14,633 nt of DNA from CAYXVF01 sp964468125 (GTDB lineage Bacteria > Myxococcota > XYA12-FULL-58-9 > CAYXVF01), in the NCBI GenBank assembly GCA_964468125.1, contig CAYXVF010000132.1:1-14633 (forward strand), written 5' to 3'. The notes beneath the pieces are model-generated. The model made no database searches, had not been told where the DNA came from, and saw nothing but the letters and a program-made list of their open reading frames with translations. A program made the position numbers and the translations under genes. Positions 11,928-14,633 of this stretch are shown here, piece by piece (the first letter of the stretch is position 1; every line of letters starts with the position of its first letter).

Positions 11928-14414
11928 ATGGCAGACGACGACAACAAGACCGACCCCGAATCGTTAGAGACTGGCTTTGAGCACGCGCTCACCCGGCCCG
12001 GCGATAGCGAAAACATGATCGTAATTCCGGACGAGCTGCCGGTCCTCACCCTGAGGAACACGGTGCTCTTTCCGGGCTCGATCGTACCCCTCGGCATCGG
12101 GCGACCGAAGACGGTGCGCCTGGTGGAAGAGAGCATCAAAGACAACGGTCTCGTGGCCGTGGTCGCCCAGCGCGACCCGGACGTTGACGATCCCGCGCCC
12201 GTCGACCTCTACAGCATGGGCTGCGCGGCCCGCTTGGTGAAGCTCGTCAAAGCGAGCAAAGACAACTTCTCCGTGGTGGTCCAGGGCCTCTCCCGGGTCC
12301 GATTGAACGAGTACACTCAGAGTCTTCCTTACCTGCGCGCGCGCATCTCGGCGGTGGATGACGTCAACACCAATCAGGTTGAGGTCGAAGCGCTCACCAT
12401 GAGCCTGAAGAAGACCGCACGCGAGGTGCTGCGCTTGATCCCGGAGCTACCGCCCTCAGCGGCGGAGCTGCTCGAACGGGTCGAAGATGCAGGCGTGCTC
12501 GCGGATTTGATCGCGAGCAATGTCGAGGCGAGCGTCGAAGAAAAGCAGGGAGTGCTCGAAACCGTCGAGCTCGTTTCTCGGATGCGCCGCGTTCTCGAAC
12601 TCCTGTCGCGTCAGCTCGAGGTGTTGAAGCTGTCGAACAAGATCAGCTCGCAAGTCAAAGGCGAGATGTCCAAGACCCAGCGCGAGTACTACCTGCGACA
12701 GCAGCTCAAGGCCATTAAAGACGAGCTCGGCGAAGGAGAGGACAGCGACGATGATCTCGCGGAGCTCGAAGCGCGGGTAAACGAGGCTCAGCTCCCGGAG
12801 GATGCAGACAAGGCCGCGCGAAAGGAGCTGCGTCGCCTACGCAACATGAGCCCGTCCCAGGCGGAATACACCGTCGCGAGAACCTATCTCGAATGGTTGT
12901 GCGATTTGCCTTGGAACGAGGCGAGCAAGGACAGCATCGACCTCAAAGAGGTGCGCGATATCCTCGACGGCGACCACTACGGCCTCGACAAGGTCAAAAA
13001 GCGCATCGTTGAGTTCCTCGCGGTTCGCAAGCTCAAGAGCGACATGAAAGGTCCGATTCTGTGCTTTGTGGGACCTCCGGGGACCGGCAAGACGTCTCTC
13101 GGGCACTCCATCGCCGACTCGATGGGGCGTGAGTTCATCCGCGTGGCGATGGGCGGCGTCCGGGACGAGGCGGAGATCCGCGGCCATCGCCGGACCTATG
13201 TCGGCGCGCTCCCCGGCCGGATCATCCAGGGCATCAAGAAGGCGGGGACCAACAACCCGGTCTTCGTGCTCGACGAGGTCGACAAGCTCGCGAGCGATTT
13301 CCGCGGCGACCCATCGGCGGCGCTTCTGGAGGTACTGGACCCGGAACAGAACCACACCTTCGCGGATCACTATATCGACGTGCCCTTCGATCTCTCGAAG
13401 TGCTTCTTCATCGCGACGGCGAACCTTCTCGAGCCGATTCCACCGGCCCTCAAGGACCGCCTCGAGGTCTTGGAGTTGCCCGGTTACACGCACGAAGAGA
13501 AGTTCGAGATTGCAAAACGCCACTTGGTGGCAAAAGCGCTCGAAGAACACGGCTTGGACGGGGACAAGTGCGAGATCACCGATGAGGTGCTGCACGAGTT
13601 GATCAACTCCTACACCCGGGAAGCGGGCGTCCGGAACCTCAAGCGCGAAGTCGCGAGCGTCTGCCGTGCGGTAGCGGTCGAGTTCGCCGATGGTCGCCTC
13701 GAAAAGCGAATCGTCCGACCGGAGGACCTGAAAGAAATCCTCGGGCCGCACAAGTACATCAATGAGATGGCGGAGCGTACGGACATCTCCGGAGTGGCCA
13801 CGGGCCTCGCCTGGACTGCTGTGGGCGGGGACATCCTCTTCATCGAAGCGACGAAGATGCCGGGTAAGGGCGGTCTGACACTGACCGGCCAGCTCGGCGA
13901 CGTAATGAAGGAGTCGGGGCAGGCGGCGATGAGTTACGTGCGCTCTCAGGCAGCACGCCTGGGGATCAGCGACGAGCTCTTCAAGGAGAACGACCTGCAC
14001 GTGCACGTGCCCGCCGGTGCGATTCCGAAAGACGGGCCCTCCGCAGGCGTCACCATGCTCACGGCGCTCGTCTCCCTTCTCACGGGAATAAAAGTGCGCA
14101 GCGATGTCGCCATGACCGGAGAGCTCACCCTGCGCGGGAAGGTGCTCCCTGTCGGCGGAATCAAAGAGAAGGTCCTCGCCGCGAAACGCGCTGGCGTGAC
14201 CCACCTCATTTTGCCCCATCGGAATGAAAAGGATTTGGCGGAGATCCCGGCGCACAACCTCGAAGGCATCGAGTTCACCTTTGCCCACGAGATGGACGAT
14301 GTGCTGAGCACGGCTCTGACCGAGCGTGTCCGTCCGCTCCAAGCGCCGAGTGGCGGCGGGGGGACTTCGCGGGAAAAGGACAACAAGAGCGAGACGCCGC
14401 AAGCGCAGGCCTGA
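11928..14414 (+). CDS. lon: ATP-dependent protease Lon (LonA type)
   Basis: The 828-residue product has the full LonA layout. The N-terminal substrate-recognition domain (about 33-235, with LPVLTLRNTVLFPGSIVPL) is followed by the helical linker with KTQREYYLRQQLKAIKDELG (249-268). The AAA+ module (about 340-590) has Walker A GPPGTGKT (382-389), Walker B VFVLDEVDK (445-453), sensor-1 N499, arginine finger R511 and sensor-2 R569. The protease domain (about 615-800) has catalytic S705 in PKDGPSAG and K748 in GGIKEK, 43 residues apart as in the E. coli S679/K722 dyad. Lon degrades misfolded and regulatory proteins in the cytoplasm. A hydrophilic tail with Gly and Lys/Glu (803-828) extends past the core. 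AAGGA lies 3 bp before the ATG. Myxobacteria can carry two Lon proteins; which one this matches cannot be settled here. All key residues are intact. Confidence 0.98.
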   Translation: MADDDNKTDPESLETGFEHALTRPGDSENMIVIPDELPVLTLRNTVLFPGSIVPLGIGRPKTVRLVEESIKDNGLVAVVAQRDPDVDDPAPVDLYSMGCAARLVKLVKASKDNFSVVVQGLSRVRLNEYTQSLPYLRARISAVDDVNTNQVEVEALTMSLKKTAREVLRLIPELPPSAAELLERVEDAGVLADLIASNVEASVEEKQGVLETVELVSRMRRVLELLSRQLEVLKLSNKISSQVKGEMSKTQREYYLRQQLKAIKDELGEGEDSDDDLAELEARVNEAQLPEDADKAARKELRRLRNMSPSQAEYTVARTYLEWLCDLPWNEASKDSIDLKEVRDILDGDHYGLDKVKKRIVEFLAVRKLKSDMKGPILCFVGPPGTGKTSLGHSIADSMGREFIRVAMGGVRDEAEIRGHRRTYVGALPGRIIQGIKKAGTNNPVFVLDEVDKLASDFRGDPSAALLEVLDPEQNHTFADHYIDVPFDLSKCFFIATANLLEPIPPALKDRLEVLELPGYTHEEKFEIAKRHLVAKALEEHGLDGDKCEITDEVLHELINSYTREAGVRNLKREVASVCRAVAVEFADGRLEKRIVRPEDLKEILGPHKYINEMAERTDISGVATGLAWTAVGGDILFIEATKMPGKGGLTLTGQLGDVMKESGQAAMSYVRSQAARLGISDELFKENDLHVHVPAGAIPKDGPSAGVTMLTALVSLLTGIKVRSDVAMTGELTLRGKVLPVGGIKEKVLAAKRAGVTHLILPHRNEKDLAEIPAHNLEGIEFTFAHEMDDVLSTALTERVRPLQAPSGGGGTSREKDNKSETPQAQA

Positions 14415-14435
14415 GGCCGGAAGGTTTCGAGCATC

Positions 14436-14633
14436 ATGAAAGGGTTTAGCGCAGCTCTCGCGCTGGGGGCGTTCCTCGTCCCCCGCAGTGTCTTTGCTCA
14501 CGACTACTGGCTCGAGCCGGAAGCCTTTCGTCTCGAACGCGGCGCTCCGGTTGCAGTGCGCCTGTTCGTGGGTGCGGGGCATTCCCGATCGGAATCGGCT
14601 GTCAGACGGGCTTTCCGCCCGTCTGAGAGCGGG
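14436..14633 (+). CDS. DUF4198-like periplasmic protein (5' part only)
   Basis: Sixty-six codons are visible before the window ends, without a stop. Residues 1-21 form a Sec signal peptide (MKGFSAALALGAFLVPRSVFA), with VFA as a good signal peptidase I site leaving His22 as the mature N-terminus. The following HDYWLEPEAFRLERGAPVAV and RLFVGAGH match the start of DUF4198 proteins, a periplasmic beta-sandwich family sometimes linked to metal uptake. GGAAGG at 14419-14424 is an SD about 11 bp before the ATG. The gene begins 21 bp after the lon stop on the same strand and may share its transcript, although no functional link is evident. A strong inverted repeat lies within the visible coding part. 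Confidence 0.8.
   Translation, partial: MKGFSAALALGAFLVPRSVFAHDYWLEPEAFRLERGAPVAVRLFVGAGHSRSESAVRRAFRPSESG
14602..14626. repeat. Perfect 10-bp inverted repeat inside the DUF4198-like gene
   Basis: TCAGACGGGC (14602-14611) and GCCCGTCTGA (14617-14626) are exact inverted copies with loop TTTCC. The reading frame continues through it. It has no following T-tract within the window, so it is not a standard terminator. Confidence 0.7.

Noticed and set aside
12837..14582. 581-codon minus-strand open frame opposite lon
   Set aside because: It is a shadow of the intact lon gene, whose catalytic and ATPase motifs are all in the plus frame.

Overview
The window looks like a chromosomal stretch of a high-GC, deltaproteobacterial-type genome, most likely a member of the Myxococcota. 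The grounds are the base composition, orphan chemosensory parts with a very long Pro/Ala-rich linker, several lipoproteins of the cysteine-rich vWA type common in myxobacteria, a canonical Lon protease and GTG starts. This is a judgement from sequence character, not a database match. I see no tRNA, rRNA, CRISPR array, transposase or phage gene.

Layout. (1) 1-2097, minus strand: two CheW-like adaptor genes, then a receiver-domain response regulator whose long Pro/Ala tail runs off the left edge. This is the promoter-proximal part of a chemosensory operon continuing outside the window. (2) 2135-5616, plus strand: a tandem pair of paralogous, cysteine-rich vWA lipoproteins, divergent from the chemosensory genes. 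(3) 5617-8092, minus strand: a lipoprotein and a three-pass membrane protein with a large extracytoplasmic beta-rich portion, probably co-transcribed. The membrane protein and the second vWA gene end back to back on a shared TGATCA. (4) 8164-8625, plus: a stand-alone cyclic-nucleotide-binding domain, divergent from the lipoprotein across a 71-bp region with a clear inverted repeat. (5) 8626-9436: about 0.8 kb without a convincing gene; one weak minus-strand ORF recalls a PilZ domain. (6) 9437-11046: a 397-residue helical protein of unknown function (plus) convergent with an extremely acidic 134-residue protein (minus). Both have inverted repeats at or near their ribosome binding sites. (7) 11229-11789: a WbpD/WlbB-like sugar N-acyltransferase. 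(8) 11928-14414: Lon. (9) 14436 to the right edge: the start of a DUF4198-like periplasmic protein.

How they fit together. The chemosensory genes would relay a signal through adaptors to a phosphorylatable receiver; no kinase or receptor is in view. The vWA pair, the lipoprotein and the membrane protein are all exported or envelope-anchored and could form one cell-surface module, but only adjacency supports that. The acyltransferase, Lon and DUF4198 genes look like independent loci on one strand. The least explained parts are the vWA pair with the envelope operon, the acidic protein with its convergent partner, and the inverted repeats placed at translation or transcription starts.
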